Part shown: positions 36,178 through 49,687 of the stretch, in pieces
Numbering within the stretch: the stretch's first letter is position 1
How the letters are laid out: the number at the start of each line of letters is the position of its first letter
Assembly: GCA_029224185.1 (NCBI GenBank)
Contig: JANZKI010000027.1
Span: forward strand, 124,001-188,000
DNA length: 64,000 bases
Direction of reading: 5' to 3'
Origin: Karalla daura
Lineage: Eukaryota; Chordata; Actinopteri; Chaetodontiformes; Leiognathidae
Program-made: the position numbers and the translations under genes
Notes under the pieces: generated by a model
The model's database searches: none
What the model saw: only the letters and a program-made list of their open reading frames with translations
Told to the model about the DNA's origin: nothing

Positions 36178-37285
36178 TGTCGCGTCAACACAAAACATTC
36201 ATTCAAACATTCACTCAAAACACAGTCACGTGGCCTAAGCTCCAAACCTGCAGGGGGCAGAGAGAAAGTTAGTTTTGGTAGGGTAACCAGGAAGTCAATC
36301 TGTGCTTCCTGTGGCGGCCATATCATCTGCATACCTGCATGGAGAAAAAAGTTTGCTGACAAAGTAGAAGCATCTAACAAAAGGAAATGCACAGGAATCA
36401 CACAACTAAACAAAGAAGATTACTCAGCTCACAGTCAAGACGCAACTGGTTGTCAACTGTCAAGTTATGTTAGATTTTACTCCGTTCCTGCTCAAACTTG
36501 AAAAGAGCCTCGTCTGAAGGACGCAGAGGGACAACTCAAATCTTCCTTCTCTTTTGTTTATTGAGTTTAGTAGATAGGTTGATTAGGTTGATTTGGTTGA
36601 TTAGGTTGATAACCTTCAAAATAAACAAGAAACATTGCATTACTTAAAGTTCAAACATAACAAATTCATGAATTCATAAATCTCAAATCAGTATGAATCA
36701 ATCAAAATCAAAAATCAGAATATCAAATATCAAGTCTACAATCAACAAGGTAGCTTCAGAATCAGATTTCTTTCTTTGCAACATAAACCATGCATTCAAA
36801 ATGATATAAATTGAGCCAGTTCATGTACAAACAATTGAAGTTGTATCAGCATAAACAAACAAACATTTTAATTCCATCAACACTACAATACAATACAAGT
36901 AAGTAGATTTGAATGTTCAGGCTGTAAATTTGAGTGAACATGATAAAACAAAGTAATTCTTTCAGCATTTTCAGATATCAAAGTGACAAAGTGTTTCAAT
37001 GTCCATTCCCCTACCAGTTGCGTCTTGACTGTGAGCTGAGTAATCTTCTTTGTTTAGTTGTGTGATTCCTGTGTATTTCCTTGTCTTCGATGCTTCTCCT
37101 TTGTTAGCAAACTTTTTTCTCCATGCAGGTATGCAGGTGATATGGCCGCCACAGGAAGCACAGATTGACTTCCTGGTTACCCTACGAATACTAACTTTCT
37201 CTCTGCCCCCTGCAGGTTTGGAGCTTAGGCCACGTGACTGTGTTTTGAGTGAATGTTTGAATGAATGTTTTGTGTTGACGCGACA
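36178..37285. mobile_element. Palindromic element, copy 14
   Basis: Full length with state G/G/C/T/A. It is the only copy right of copy 7 with A at 426; its counterparts 10 and 19 have T. A reversion or a conversion tract is likely. Confidence 0.93.
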
Positions 37286-38451
37286 GTGGGGAAAAGCGCT
37301 TTGAAAAAGTGTGTTGACGCATTCACCGTTGGCCATTACGCAGTGCAGCAACAGGCCTAAACAGTGTTTAGAACGCCTAGTTGGGTTTGTCTACAGCCCC
37401 CTGCCTAGGAAACGGTGGGGAAAAGCGCTTTGAAAAAGTGTGTTGACGCATTCACTGTTGGCCATTATGCAGTGCAGCAACAGGCCTAAACAGTGTTTAG
37501 AACGCCTAGTTGGGTTTGTCTACAGCCCCCTGTGTAGGAAACGGTGAGGAAAAGCGCTTTGAAAAAGTGTGTTTACGCATTCACCATGGGCCACTACGCA
37601 GTGGAGCAACAGGCCTAAACAGTGTTTAGAACGCCTAGTTGGGCCTTTTTACAGCCCCCTGCGTAGGAAACGGTGGGGAAAAGCGCTTTGAAAAAGTGTG
37701 TTGACGCATTCACTGTTGGCCATTATGCAGTGCAGCAACAGGCCTAAACAGTGTTTAGAACGCCTAGTTGGGCTTGTCTACAGCCCCCTGTGTAGGAAAC
37801 GGTGAGGAAAAGCGCTTTGAAAAAGTGTGTTGACGCATTCACCGTTGGCCATTACGCAGTGCAGCAACAGGCCTAAACAGTGTTTAGAACGCCTAGTTGG
37901 GTTTGTCTACAGCCCCCTGCCTAGGAAACGGTGGGGAAAAGTGCTTTGAAAAAGTGTGTTGACGCATTCACTGTTGGCCATTATGCAGTGCAGCAACAGG
38001 CCTAAACAGTGTTTAGAACGCCTAGTTGGGTTTGTCTACAGCCCCCTGTGTAGGAAACGGTGAGGAAAAGCGCTTTGAAAAAGTGTGTTTACGCATTCAC
38101 CATGGGCCATTACGCAGTGCAGCAACAGGCCTAAACAGTGTTTAGAACGCCTAGTTGGGCCTTTTTACAGCCCCCTGCGTAGGAAACGGTGGGGAAAAGC
38201 GCTTTGAAAAAGTGTGTTGACGCATTCACTGTTGGCCATTATGCAGTGCAGCAACAGGCCTAAACAGTGTTTAGAACGCCTAGTTGGGCTTGTCTACAGC
38301 CCCCTGCGTAGGAAACGGTGGGGAAAAGCGCTTTGAAAAAGTGTGTTGACGCATTCACCATCGGCCATTACGCAGTGCAGCAACAGACCTAAACAGTGTT
38401 TAGAACGCCTAGTTGGGCCTGTTTACAGCCCCCTGCGTATGAAACGGTGGG
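37286..38451 (+). repeat. Satellite segment S14 (k = 9)
   Basis: A B C D A(AGTGCTTTG) b C E, counterpart of S10. Confidence 0.92.
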
Positions 38452-39559
38452 TGTCGCGTCAACACAAAACATTCATTCAAACATTCACTCAAAACACAGT
38501 CACGTGGCCTAAGCTCCAAACCTGCAGGGGGCAGAGAGAAAGTTAGTTTTGGTAGGGTAACCAGGAAGTCAATCTGTGCTTCCTGTGGCGGCCATATCAT
38601 CTGCATACCTGCATGGAGAAAAAAGTTTGCTGACAAAGTAGAAGCATCTAACAAAAGGAAATACACAGGAATCACACAACTAAACAAAGAAGATTACTCA
38701 GCTCACAGTCAAGACGCAACTGGTTGTCAACTGTCAAGTTATGTTAGATTTTACTCCGTTCCTGCTCAAACTTGAAAAGAGCCTCGTCTGAAGGACGCAG
38801 AGGGACAACTCAAATCTTCCTTCTCTTTTGTTTATTGAGTTTAGTAGATAGGTTGATTAGGTTGATTTGGTTGATTTGGTTGATAACCTTCAAAATAAAC
38901 AAGAAACATTGCATTACTTAAAGTTCAAACATAACAAATTCATGAATTCATAAATCTCAAATCAGTATGAATCAATCAAAATCAAAAATCAGAATATCAA
39001 ATATCAAGTCTACAATCAACAAGGTAGCTTCAGAATCAGATTTCTTTCTTTGCAACATAAACCATGCATTCAAAATGATATAAATTGAGCCAGTTCATGT
39101 ACAAACAATTGAAGTTGTATCAGCATAAACAAACAAACATTTTAATTCCATCAACACTACAATACAATACAAGTAAGTAGATTTGAATGTTCAGGCTGTA
39201 AATTTGAGTGAACATGATAAAACAAAGTAATTCTTTCAGCATTTTCAGATATCAAAGTGACAAAGTGTTTCAATGTCCATTCCCCTACCAGTTGCGTCTT
39301 GACTGTGAGCTGAGTAATCTTCTTTGTTTAGTTGTGTGATTCCTGTGTATTTCCTTGTCTTCGATGCTTCTCCTTTGTTAGCAAACTTTTTTCTCCATGC
39401 AGGTATGCAGGTGATATGGCCGCCACAGGAAGCACAGATTGACTTCCTGGTTACCCTACGAATACTAACTTTCTCTCTGCCCCCTGCAGGTTTGGAGCTT
39501 AGGCCACGTGACTGTGTTTTGAGTGAATGTTTGAATGAATGTTTTGTGTTGACGCGACA
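38452..39559. mobile_element. Palindromic element, copy 15
   Basis: Full length with state G/A/C/T/T, counterpart of copy 11. Confidence 0.93.
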
Positions 39560-40596
39560 GTGGGGAAAAGCGCTTTGAAAAAGTGTGTTGACGCATTCAC
39601 CGTTGGCCATTACGCAGTGCAGCAACAGGCCTAAACAGTGTTTAGAACGCCTAGTTGGGTTTGTCTACAGCCCCCTGTGTAGGAAACGGTGAGGAAAAGC
39701 GCTTTGAAAAAGTGTGTTTACGCATTCACCATGGGCCACTACGCAGTGGAGCAACAGGCCTAAACAGTGTTTAGAACGCCTAGTTGGGCCTTTTTACAGC
39801 CCCCTGCGTAGGAAACGGTGGGGAAAAGCGCTTTGAAAAAGTGTGTTGACGCATTCACTGTTGGCCATTATGCAGTGCAGCAACAGGCCTAAACAGTGTT
39901 TAGAACGCCTAGTTGGGCTTGTCTACAGCCCCCTGTGTAGGAAACGGTGAGGAAAAGCGCTTTGAAAAAGTGTGTTGACGCATTCACCGTTGGCCATTAC
40001 GCAGTGCAGCAACAGGCCTAAACAGTGTTTAGAACGCCTAGTTGGGTTTGTCTACAGCCCCCTGCCTAGGAAACGGTGGGGAAAAGTGCTTTGAAAAAGT
40101 GTGTTGACGCATTCACTGTTGGCCATTATGCAGTGCAGCAACAGGCCTAAACAGTGTTTAGAACGCCTAGTTGGGTTTGTCTACAGCCCCCTGTGTAGGA
40201 AACGGTGAGGAAAAGCGCTTTGAAAAAGTGTGTTTACGCATTCACCATGGGCCATTACGCAGTGCAGCAACAGGCCTAAACAGTGTTTAGAACGCCTAGT
40301 TGGGCCTTTTTACAGCCCCCTGCGTAGGAAACGGTGGGGAAAAGCGCTTTGAAAAAGTGTGTTGACGCATTCACTGTTGGCCATTATGCAGTGCAGCAAC
40401 AGGCCTAAACAGTGTTTAGAACGCCTAGTTGGGCTTGTCTACAGCCCCCTGCGTAGGAAACGGTGGGGAAAAGCGCTTTGAAAAAGTGTGTTGACGCATT
40501 CACCATCGGCCATTACGCAGTGCAGCAACAGACCTAAACAGTGTTTAGAACGCCTAGTTGGGCCTGTTTACAGCCCCCTGCGTATGAAACGGTGGG
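39560..40596 (+). repeat. Satellite segment S15 (k = 8)
   Basis: B C D A(AGTGCTTTG) b C E, counterpart of S11. Confidence 0.92.
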
Positions 40597-41704
40597 TGTC
40601 GCGTCAACACAAAACATTCATTCAAACATTCACTCAAAACACAGTCACGTGGCCTAAGCTCCAAACCTGCAGGGGGCAGAGAGAAAGTTAGTTTTGGTAG
40701 GGTAACCAGGAAGTCAATCTGTGCTTCCTGTGGCGGCCATATCATCTGCATACCTGCATGGAGAAAAAAGTTTGCTGACAAAGTAGAAGCATCTAACAAA
40801 AGGAAATACACAGGAATCACACAACTAAACAAAGAAGATTACTCAGCTCACAGTCAAGACGCAACTGGTTGTCAACTGTCAAGTTATGTTAGATTTTACT
40901 CCGTTCCTGCTCAAACTTGAAAAGAGCCTCGTCTGAAGGACGCAGAGGGACAACTCAAATCTTCCTTCTCTTTTGTTTATTGAGTTTAGTAGATAGGTTG
41001 ATTAGGTTGATTTGGTTGATTTGGTTGATAACCTTCAAAATAAACAAGAAACATTGCATTACTTAAAGTTCAAACATAACAAATTCATGAATTCATAAAT
41101 CTCAAATCAGTATGAATCAATCAAAATCAAAAATCAGAATATCAAATATCAAGTCTACAATCAACAAGGTAGCTTCAGAATCAGATTTCTTTCTTTGCAA
41201 CATAAACCATGCATTCAAAATGATATAAATTGAGCCAGTTCATGTACAAACAATTGAAGTTGTATCAGCATAAACAAACAAACATTTTAATTCCATCAAC
41301 ACTACAATACAATACAAGTAAGTAGATTTGAATGTTCAGGCTGTAAATTTGAGTGAACATGATAAAACAAAGTAATTCTTTCAGCATTTTCAGATATCAA
41401 AGTGACAAAGTGTTTCAATGTCCATTCCCCTACCAGTTGCGTCTTGACTGTGAGCTGAGTAATCTTCTTTGTTTAGTTGTGTGATTCCTGTGTATTTCCT
41501 TGTCTTCGATGCTTCTCCTTTGTTAGCAAACTTTTTTCTCCATGCAGGTATGCAGGTGATATGGCCGCCACAGGAAGCACAGATTGACTTCCTGGTTACC
41601 CTACGAATACTAACTTTCTCTCTGCCCCCTGCAGGTTTGGAGCTTAGGCCACGTGACTGTGTTTTGAGTGAATGTTTGAATGAATGTTTTGTGTTGACGC
41701 GACA
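40597..41704. mobile_element. Palindromic element, copy 16
   Basis: Full length with state G/A/C/T/T. It stands where copy 12 stands in unit 1 but lacks that copy's C at 373. Confidence 0.93.
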
Positions 41705-43257
41705 GTGGGGAAAAGCGCTTTGAAAAAGTGTGTTGACGCATTCACCGTTGGCCATTACGCAGTGCAGCAACAGGCCTAAACAGTGTTTAGAACGCCTAGT
41801 TGGGTTTGTCTACAGCCCCCTGTGTAGGAAACGGTGAGGAAAAGCGCTTTGAAAAAGTGTCTTTACGCATTCACCATGGGCCACTACGCAGTGGAGCAAC
41901 AGGCCTAAACAGTGTTTAGAACGCCTAGTTGGGCCTTTTTACAGCCCCCTGCGTAGGAAACGGTGGGGAAAAGCGCTTTGAAAAAGTGTGTTGACGCATT
42001 CACTGTTGGCCATTATGCAGTGCAGCAACAGGCCTAAACAGTGTTTAGAACGCCTAGTTGGGCTTGTCTACAGCCCCCTGTGTAGGAAACGGTGAGGAAA
42101 AGCGCTTTGAAAAAGTGTGTTGACGCATTCACCGTTGGCCATTACGCAGTGCAGCAACAGGCCTAAACAGTGTTTAGAACGCCTAGTTGGGTTTGTCTAC
42201 AGCCCCCTGCCTAGGAAACGGTGGGGAAAAGTGCTTTGAAAAAGTGTGTTGACGCATTCACTGTTGGCCATTATGCAGTGCAGCAACAGGCCTAAACAGT
42301 GTTTAGAACGCCTAGTTGGGTTTGTCTACAGCCCCCTGTGTAGGAAACGGTGAGGAAAAGCGCTTTGAAAAAGTGTGTTTACGCATTCACCATGGGCCAC
42401 TACGCAGTGGAGCAACAGGCCTAAACAGTGTTTAGAACGCCTAGTTGGGCCTTTTTACAGCCCCCTGCGTAGGAAACGGTGGGGAAAAGCGCTTTGAAAA
42501 AGTGTGTTGACGCATTCACTGTTGGCCATTATGCAGTGCAGCAACAGGCCTAAACAGTGTTTAGAACGCCTAGTTGGGCTTGTCTACAGCCCCCTGTGTA
42601 GGAAACGGTGAGGAAAAGCGCTTTGAAAAAGTGTGTTGACGCGTTCACCGTTTGCCATTACGCAGTGCAGCAACAGGCCTAAACAGTGTTTAGAACGCCT
42701 AGTTGGGTTTGTCTACAGCCCCCTGCCTAGGAAACGGTGGGGAAAAGCGCTTTGAAAAAGTGTGTTGACGCATTCACTGTTGGCCATTATGCAGTGCAGC
42801 AACAGGCCTAAACAGTGTTTAGAACGCCTAGTTGGGTTTGTCTACAGCCCCCTGTGTAGGAAACGGTGAGGAAAAGCGCTTTGAAAAAGTGTGTTTACGC
42901 ATTCACCATGGGCCATTACGCAGTGCAGCAACAGGCCTAAACAGTGTTTAGAACGCCTAGTTGGGCCTTTTTACAGCCCCCTGCGTAGGAAACGGTGGGG
43001 AAAAGCGCTTTGAAAAAGTGTGTTGACGCATTCACTGTTGGCCATTATGCAGTGCAGCAACAGGCCTAAACAGTGTTTAGAACGCCTAGTTGGGCTTGTC
43101 TACAGCCCCCTGCGTAGGAAACGGTGGGGAAAAGCGCTTTGAAAAAGTGTGTTGACGCATTCACCATCGGCCATTACGCAATGCAGCAACAGACCTAAAC
43201 AGTGTTTAGAACGCCTAGTTGGGCCTGTTTACAGCCCCCTGCGTATGAAACGGTGGG
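41705..43257 (+). repeat. Satellite segment S16 (k = 12), recombinant
   Basis: B(TGTCTTTACG) C D A(AGTGCTTTG), then B C D(GCGTTCACCGTTTGCC) A b C E(CGCAATGCAGC). The left four monomers match the start of an 8-block; the right seven carry the private marks of S5/S7. A single crossover in A between these block types gives exactly this order and length. Confidence 0.9.
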
Positions 43258-44365
43258 TGTCGCGTCAACACAAAACATTCATTCAAACATTCACTCAAAA
43301 CACAGTCACGTGGCCTAAGCTCCAAACCTGCAGGGGGCAGAGAGAAAGTTAGTTTTGGTAGGGTAACCAGGAAGTCAATCTGTGCTTCCTGTGGCGGCCA
43401 TATCATCTGCATACCTGCATGGAGAAAAAAGTTTGCTGACAAAGTAGAAGCATCTAACAAAAGGAAATACACAGGAATCACACAACTAAACAAAGAAGAT
43501 TACTCAGCTCACAGTCAAGACGCAACTGGTTGTCAACTGTCAAGTTATGTTAGATTTTACTCCGTTCCTGCTCAAACTTGAAAAGAGCCTCGTCTGAAGG
43601 ACGCAGAGGGACAACTCAAATCTTCCTTCTCTTTTGTTTATTGAGTTTAGTAGATAGGTTGATTAGGTTGATTTGGTTGATTTGGTTGATAACCTTCAAA
43701 ATAAACAAGAAACATTGCATTACTTAAAGTTCAAACATAACAAATTCATGAATTCATAAATCTCAAATCAGTATGAATCAATCAAAATCAAAAATCAGAA
43801 TATCAAATATCAAGTCTACAATCAACAAGGTAGCTTCAGAATCAGATTTCTTTCTTTGCAACATAAACCATGCATTCAAAATGATATAAATTGAGCCAGT
43901 TCATGTACAAACAATTGAAGTTGTATCAGCATAAACAAACAAACATTTTAATTCCATCAACACTACAATACAATACAAGTAAGTAGATTTGAATGTTCAG
44001 GCTGTAAATTTGAGTGAACATGATAAAACAAAGTAATTCTTTCAGCATTTTCAGATATCAAAGTGACAAAGTGTTTCAATGTCCATTCCCCTACCAGTTG
44101 CGTCTTGACTGTGAGCTGAGTAATCTTCTTTGTTTAGTTGTGTGATTCCTGTGTATTTCCTTGTCTTCGATGCTTCTCCTTTGTTAGCAAACTTTTTTCT
44201 CCATGCAGGTATGCAGGTGATATGGCCGCCACAGGAAGCACAGATTGACTTCCTGGTTACCCTACGAATACTAACTTTCTCTCTGCCCCCTGCAGGTTTG
44301 GAGCTTAGGCCACGTGACTGTGTTTTGAGTGAATGTTTGAATGAATGTTTTGTGTTGACGCGACA
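43258..44365. mobile_element. Palindromic element, copy 17
   Basis: Full length with state G/A/C/T/T. The monomers on both sides carry the marks seen around copy 8 (CGCAATGCAGC on the left, GTGGTTAG on the right), so it is a copy-8 equivalent. Confidence 0.93.
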
Positions 44366-46305
44366 GTGGGGAAAAGCGCTTTGAAAAAGTGTGTTGACGC
44401 ATTCACCGTTGGCCATTACGCAGTGCAGCAACAGGCCTAAACAGTGGTTAGAACGCCTAGTTGGGTTTGTCTACAGCCCCCTGCCTAGGAAACGGTGGGG
44501 AAAAGCGCTTTGAAAAAGTGTGTTGACGCATTCACTGTTGGCCATTATGCAGTGCAGCAACAGGCCTAAACAGTGTTTAGAACGCCTAGTTGGGGTTGTC
44601 TACAGCCCCCTGTGTAGGAAACGGTGAGGAAAAGCGCTTTGAAAAAGTGTGTTTACGCATTCACCATGGGCCACTACGCAGTGGAGCAACAGGCCTAAAC
44701 AGTGTTTAGAACGCCTAGTTGGGCCTTTTTACAGCCCCCTGCGTAGGAAACGGTGGGGAAAAGCGCTTTGAAAAAGTGTGTTGACGCATTCACTGTTGGC
44801 CATTATGCAGTGCAGCAACAGGCCTAAACAGTGTTTAGAACGCCTAGTTGGGCTTGTCTACAGCCCCCTGTGTAGGAAACGGTGAGGAAAAGCGCTTTGA
44901 AAAAGTGTGTTGACGCATTCACCGTTGGCCATTACGCAGTGCAGCAACAGGCCTAAACAGTGTTTAGAACGCCTAGTTGGGTTTGTCTACAGCCCCCTGC
45001 CTAGGAAACGGTGGGGAAAAGCGCTTTGAAAAAGTGTGTTGACGCATTCACTGTTGGCCATTATGCAGTGCAGCAACAGGCCTAAACAGTGTTTAGAACG
45101 CCTAGTTGGGTTTGTCTACAGCCCCCTGTGTAGGAAACGGTGAGGAAAAGCGCTTTGAAAAAGTGTGTTTACGCATTCACCATGGGCCATTACGCAGTGC
45201 AGCAACAGGCCTAAACAGTGTTTAGAACGCCTAGTTGGGCCTTTTTACAGCCCCCTGCGTAGGAAACGGTGGGGAAAAGCGCTTTGAAAAAGTGTGTTGA
45301 CGCATTCACTGTTGGCCATTATGCAGTGCAGCAACAGGCCTAAACAGTGTTTAGAACGCCTAGTTGGGCTTGTCTACAGCCCCCTGCGTAGGAAACGGTG
45401 AGGAAAAGCGCTTTGAAAAAGTGTGTTTACGCATTCACCATGGGCCACTACGCAGTGGAGCAACAGGCCTAAACAGTGTTTAGAACGCCTAGTTGGGCCT
45501 TTTTACAGCCCCCTGCGTAGGAAACGGTGGGGAAAAGCGCTTTGAAAAAGTGTGTTGACGCATTCACTGTTGGCCATTATGCAGTGCAGCAACAGGCCTA
45601 AACAGTGTTTAGAACGCCTAGTTGGGCTTGTCTACAGCCCCCTGTGTAGGAAACGGTGAGGAAAAGCGCTTTGAAAAAGTGTGTTGACGCATTCACCGTT
45701 GGCCATTACGCAGTGCAGCAACAGGCCTAAACAGTGTTTAGAACGCCTAGTTGGGTTTGTCTACAGCCCCCTGCCTAGGAAACGGTGGGGAAAAGCGCTT
45801 TGAAAAAGTGTGTTGACGCATTCACTGTTGGCCATTATGCAGTGCAGCAACAGGCCTAAACAGTGTTTAGAACGCCTAGTTGGGTTTGTCTACAGCCCCC
45901 TGTGTAGGAAACGGTGAGGAAAAGCGCTTTGAAAAAGTGTGTTTACGCATTCACCATGGGCCATTACGCAGTGCAGCAACAGGCCTAAACAGTGTTTAGA
46001 ACGCCTAGTTGGGCCTTTTTACAGCCCCCTGCGTAGGAAACGGTGGGGAAAAGCGCTTTGAAAAAGTGTGTTGACGCATTCACTGTTGGCCATTATGCAG
46101 TGCAGCAACAGGCCTAAACAGTGTTTAGAACGCCTAGTTGGGCTTGTCTACAGCCCCCTGCGTAGGAAACGGTGGGGAAAAGCGCTTTGAAAAAGTGTGT
46201 TGACGCATTCACCATCGGCCATTACGCAGTGCAGCAACAGACCTAAACAGTGTTTAGAACGCCTAGTTGGGCCTGTTTACAGCCCCCTGCGTATGAAACG
46301 GTGGG
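44366..46305 (+). repeat. Satellite segment S17 (k = 15)
   Basis: Same order and marks (GTGGTTAG, ggttgtctac) as S8 and S12. Confidence 0.92.
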
Positions 46306-47413
46306 TGTCGCGTCAACACAAAACATTCATTCAAACATTCACTCAAAACACAGTCACGTGGCCTAAGCTCCAAACCTGCAGGGGGCAGAGAGAAAGTTAG
46401 TTTTGGTAGGGTAACCAGGAAGTCAATCTGTGCTTCCTGTGGCGGCCATATCATCTGCATACCTGCATGGAGAAAAAAGTTTGCTGACAAAGTAGAAGCA
46501 TCTAACAAAAGGAAATGCACAGGAATCACACAACTAAACAAAGAAGATTACTCAGCTCACAGTCAAGACGCAACTGGTTGTCAACTGTCAAGTTATGTTA
46601 GATTTTACTCTGTTCCTGCTCAAACTTGAAAAGAGCCTCGTCTGAAGGACGCAGAGGGACAACTCAAATCTTCCTTCTCTTTTGTTTATTGAGTTTAGTA
46701 GATAGGTTGATTAGGTTGATTTGGTTGATTTGGTTGATAACCTTCAAAATAAACAAGAAACATTGCATTACTTAAAGTTCAAACATAACAAATTCATGAA
46801 TTCATAAATCTCAAATCAGTATGAATCAATCAAAATCAAAAATCAGAATATCAAATATCAAGTCTACAATCAACAAGGTAGCTTCAGAATCAGATTTCTT
46901 TCTTTGCAACATAAACCATGCATTCAAAATGATATAAATTGAGCCAGTTCATGTACAAACAATTGAAGTTGTATCAGCATAAACAAACAAACATTTTAAT
47001 TCCATCAACACTACAATACAATACAAGTAAGTAGATTTGAATGTTCAGGCTGTAAATTTGAGTGAACATGATAAAACAAAGTAATTCTTTCAGCATTTTC
47101 AGATATCAAAGTGACAAAGTGTTTCAATGTCCATTCCCCTACCAGTTGCGTCTTGACTGTGAGCTGAGTAATCTTCTTTGTTTAGTTGTGTGATTCCTGT
47201 GTATTTCCTTGTCTTCGATGCTTCTCCTTTGTTAGCAAACTTTTTTCTCCATGCAGGTATGCAGGTGATATGGCCGCCACAGGAAGCACAGATTGACTTC
47301 CTGGTTACCCTACGAATACTAACTTTCTCTCTGCCCCCTGCAGGTTTGGAGCTTAGGCCACGTGACTGTGTTTTGAGTGAATGTTTGAATGAATGTTTTG
47401 TGTTGACGCGACA
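46306..47413. mobile_element. Palindromic element, copy 18
   Basis: Full length with state G/G/T/T/T, counterpart of copies 9 and 13. Confidence 0.93.
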
Positions 47414-48579
47414 GTGGGGAAAAGCGCTTTGAAAAAGTGTGTTGACGCATTCACCGTTGGCCATTACGCAGTGCAGCAACAGGCCTAAACAGTGTTTAGA
47501 ACGCCTAGTTGGGTTTGTCTACAGCCCCCTGCCTAGGAAACGGTGGGGAAAAGCGCTTTGAAAAAGTGTGTTGACGCATTCACTGTTGGCCATTATGCAG
47601 TGCAGCAACAGGCCTAAACAGTGTTTAGAACGCCTAGTTGGGCTTGTCTACAGCCCCCTGCGTAGGAAACGGTGAGGAAAAGCGCTTTGAAAAAGTGTGT
47701 TTACGCATTCACCATGGGCCACTACGCAGTGGAGCAACAGGCCTAAACAGTGTTTAGAACGCCTAGTTGGGCCTTTTTACAGCCCCCTGCGTAGGAAACG
47801 GTGGGGAAAAGCGCTTTGAAAAAGTGTGTTGACGCATTCACTGTTGGCCATTATGCAGTGCAGCAACAGGCCTAAACAGTGTTTAGAACGCCTAGTTGGG
47901 CTTGTCTACAGCCCCCTGTGTAGGAAACGGTGAGGAAAAGCGCTTTGAAAAAGTGTGTTGACGCATTCACCGTTGGCCATTACGCAGTGCAGCAACAGGC
48001 CTAAACAGTGTTTAGAACGCCTAGTTGGGTTTGTCTACAGCCCCCTGCCTAGGAAACGGTGGGGAAAAGCGCTTTGAAAAAGTGTGTTGACGCATTCACT
48101 GTTGGCCATTATGCAGTGCAGCAACAGGCCTAAACAGTGTTTAGAACGCCTAGTTGGGTTTGTCTACAGCCCCCTGTGTAGGAAACGGTGAGGAAAAGCG
48201 CTTTGAAAAAGTGTGTTTACGCATTCACCATGGGCCATTACGCAGTGCAGCAACAGGCCTAAACAGTGTTTAGAACGCCTAGTTGGGCCTTTTTACAGCC
48301 CCCTGCGTAGGAAACGGTGGGGAAAAGCGCTTTGAAAAAGTGTGTTGACGCATTCACTGTTGGCCATTATGCAGTGCAGCAACAGGCCTAAACAGTGTTT
48401 AGAACGCCTAGTTGGGCTTGTCTACAGCCCCCTGCGTAGGAAACGGTGGGGAAAAGCGCTTTGAAAAAGTGTGTTGACGCATTCACCATCGGCCATTACG
48501 CAGTGCAGCAACAGACCTAAACAGTGTTTAGAACGCCTAGTTGGGCCTGTTTACAGCCCCCTGCGTATGAAACGGTGGG
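47414..48579 (+). repeat. Satellite segment S18 (k = 9)
   Basis: A H C D A b C E, counterpart of S9 and S13. Confidence 0.92.
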
Positions 48580-49687
48580 TGTCGCGTCAACACAAAACAT
48601 TCATTCAAACATTCACTCAAAACACAGTCACGTGGCCTAAGCTCCAAACCTGCAGGGGGCAGAGAGAAAGTTAGTTTTGGTAGGGTAACCAGGAAGTCAA
48701 TCTGTGCTTCCTGTGGCGGCCATATCATCTGCATACCTGCATGGAGAAAAAAGTTTGCTGACAAAGTAGAAGCATCTAACAAAAGGAAATGCACAGGAAT
48801 CACACAACTAAACAAAGAAGATTACTCAGCTCACAGTCAAGACGCAACTGGTTGTCAACTGTCAAGTTATGTTAGATTTTACTCCGTTCCTGCTCAAACT
48901 TGAAAAGAGCCTCGTCTGAAGGACGCAGAGGGACAACTCAAATCTTCCTTCTCTTTTGTTTATTGAGTTTAGTAGATAGGTTGATTAGGTTGATTTGGTT
49001 GATTTGGTTGATAACCTTCAAAATAAACAAGAAACATTGCATTACTTAAAGTTCAAACATAACAAATTCATGAATTCATAAATCTCAAATCAGTATGAAT
49101 CAATCAAAATCAAAAATCAGAATATCAAATATCAAGTCTACAATCAACAAGGTAGCTTCAGAATCAGATTTCTTTCTTTGCAACATAAACCATGCATTCA
49201 AAATGATATAAATTGAGCCAGTTCATGTACAAACAATTGAAGTTGTATCAGCATAAACAAACAAACATTTTAATTCCATCAACACTACAATACAATACAA
49301 GTAAGTAGATTTGAATGTTCAGGCTGTAAATTTGAGTGAACATGATAAAACAAAGTAATTCTTTCAGCATTTTCAGATATCAAAGTGACAAAGTGTTTCA
49401 ATGTCCATTCCCCTACCAGTTGCGTCTTGACTGTGAGCTGAGTAATCTTCTTTGTTTAGTTGTGTGATTCCTGTGTATTTCCTTGTCTTCGATGCTTCTC
49501 CTTTGTTAGCAAACTTTTTTCTCCATGCAGGTATGCAGGTGATATGGCCGCCACAGGAAGCACAGATTGACTTCCTGGTTACCCTACGAATACTAACTTT
49601 CTCTCTGCCCCCTGCAGGTTTGGAGCTTAGGCCACGTGACTGTGTTTTGAGTGAATGTTTGAATGAATGTTTTGTGTTGACGCGACA
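48580..49687. mobile_element. Palindromic element, copy 19
   Basis: Full length with state G/G/C/T/T, as copy 10. Confidence 0.93.

Larger units (their letters stand above)
31964..41704 (+). repeat. 9,741-bp super-repeat, unit 2
   Basis: Same 15-9-9-8 order with copies 13-16. Differences from unit 1 noted by eye: copy 14 has A at 426, copy 16 has T at 373, and the GAAAGCCTAG change is absent. Confidence 0.9.
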
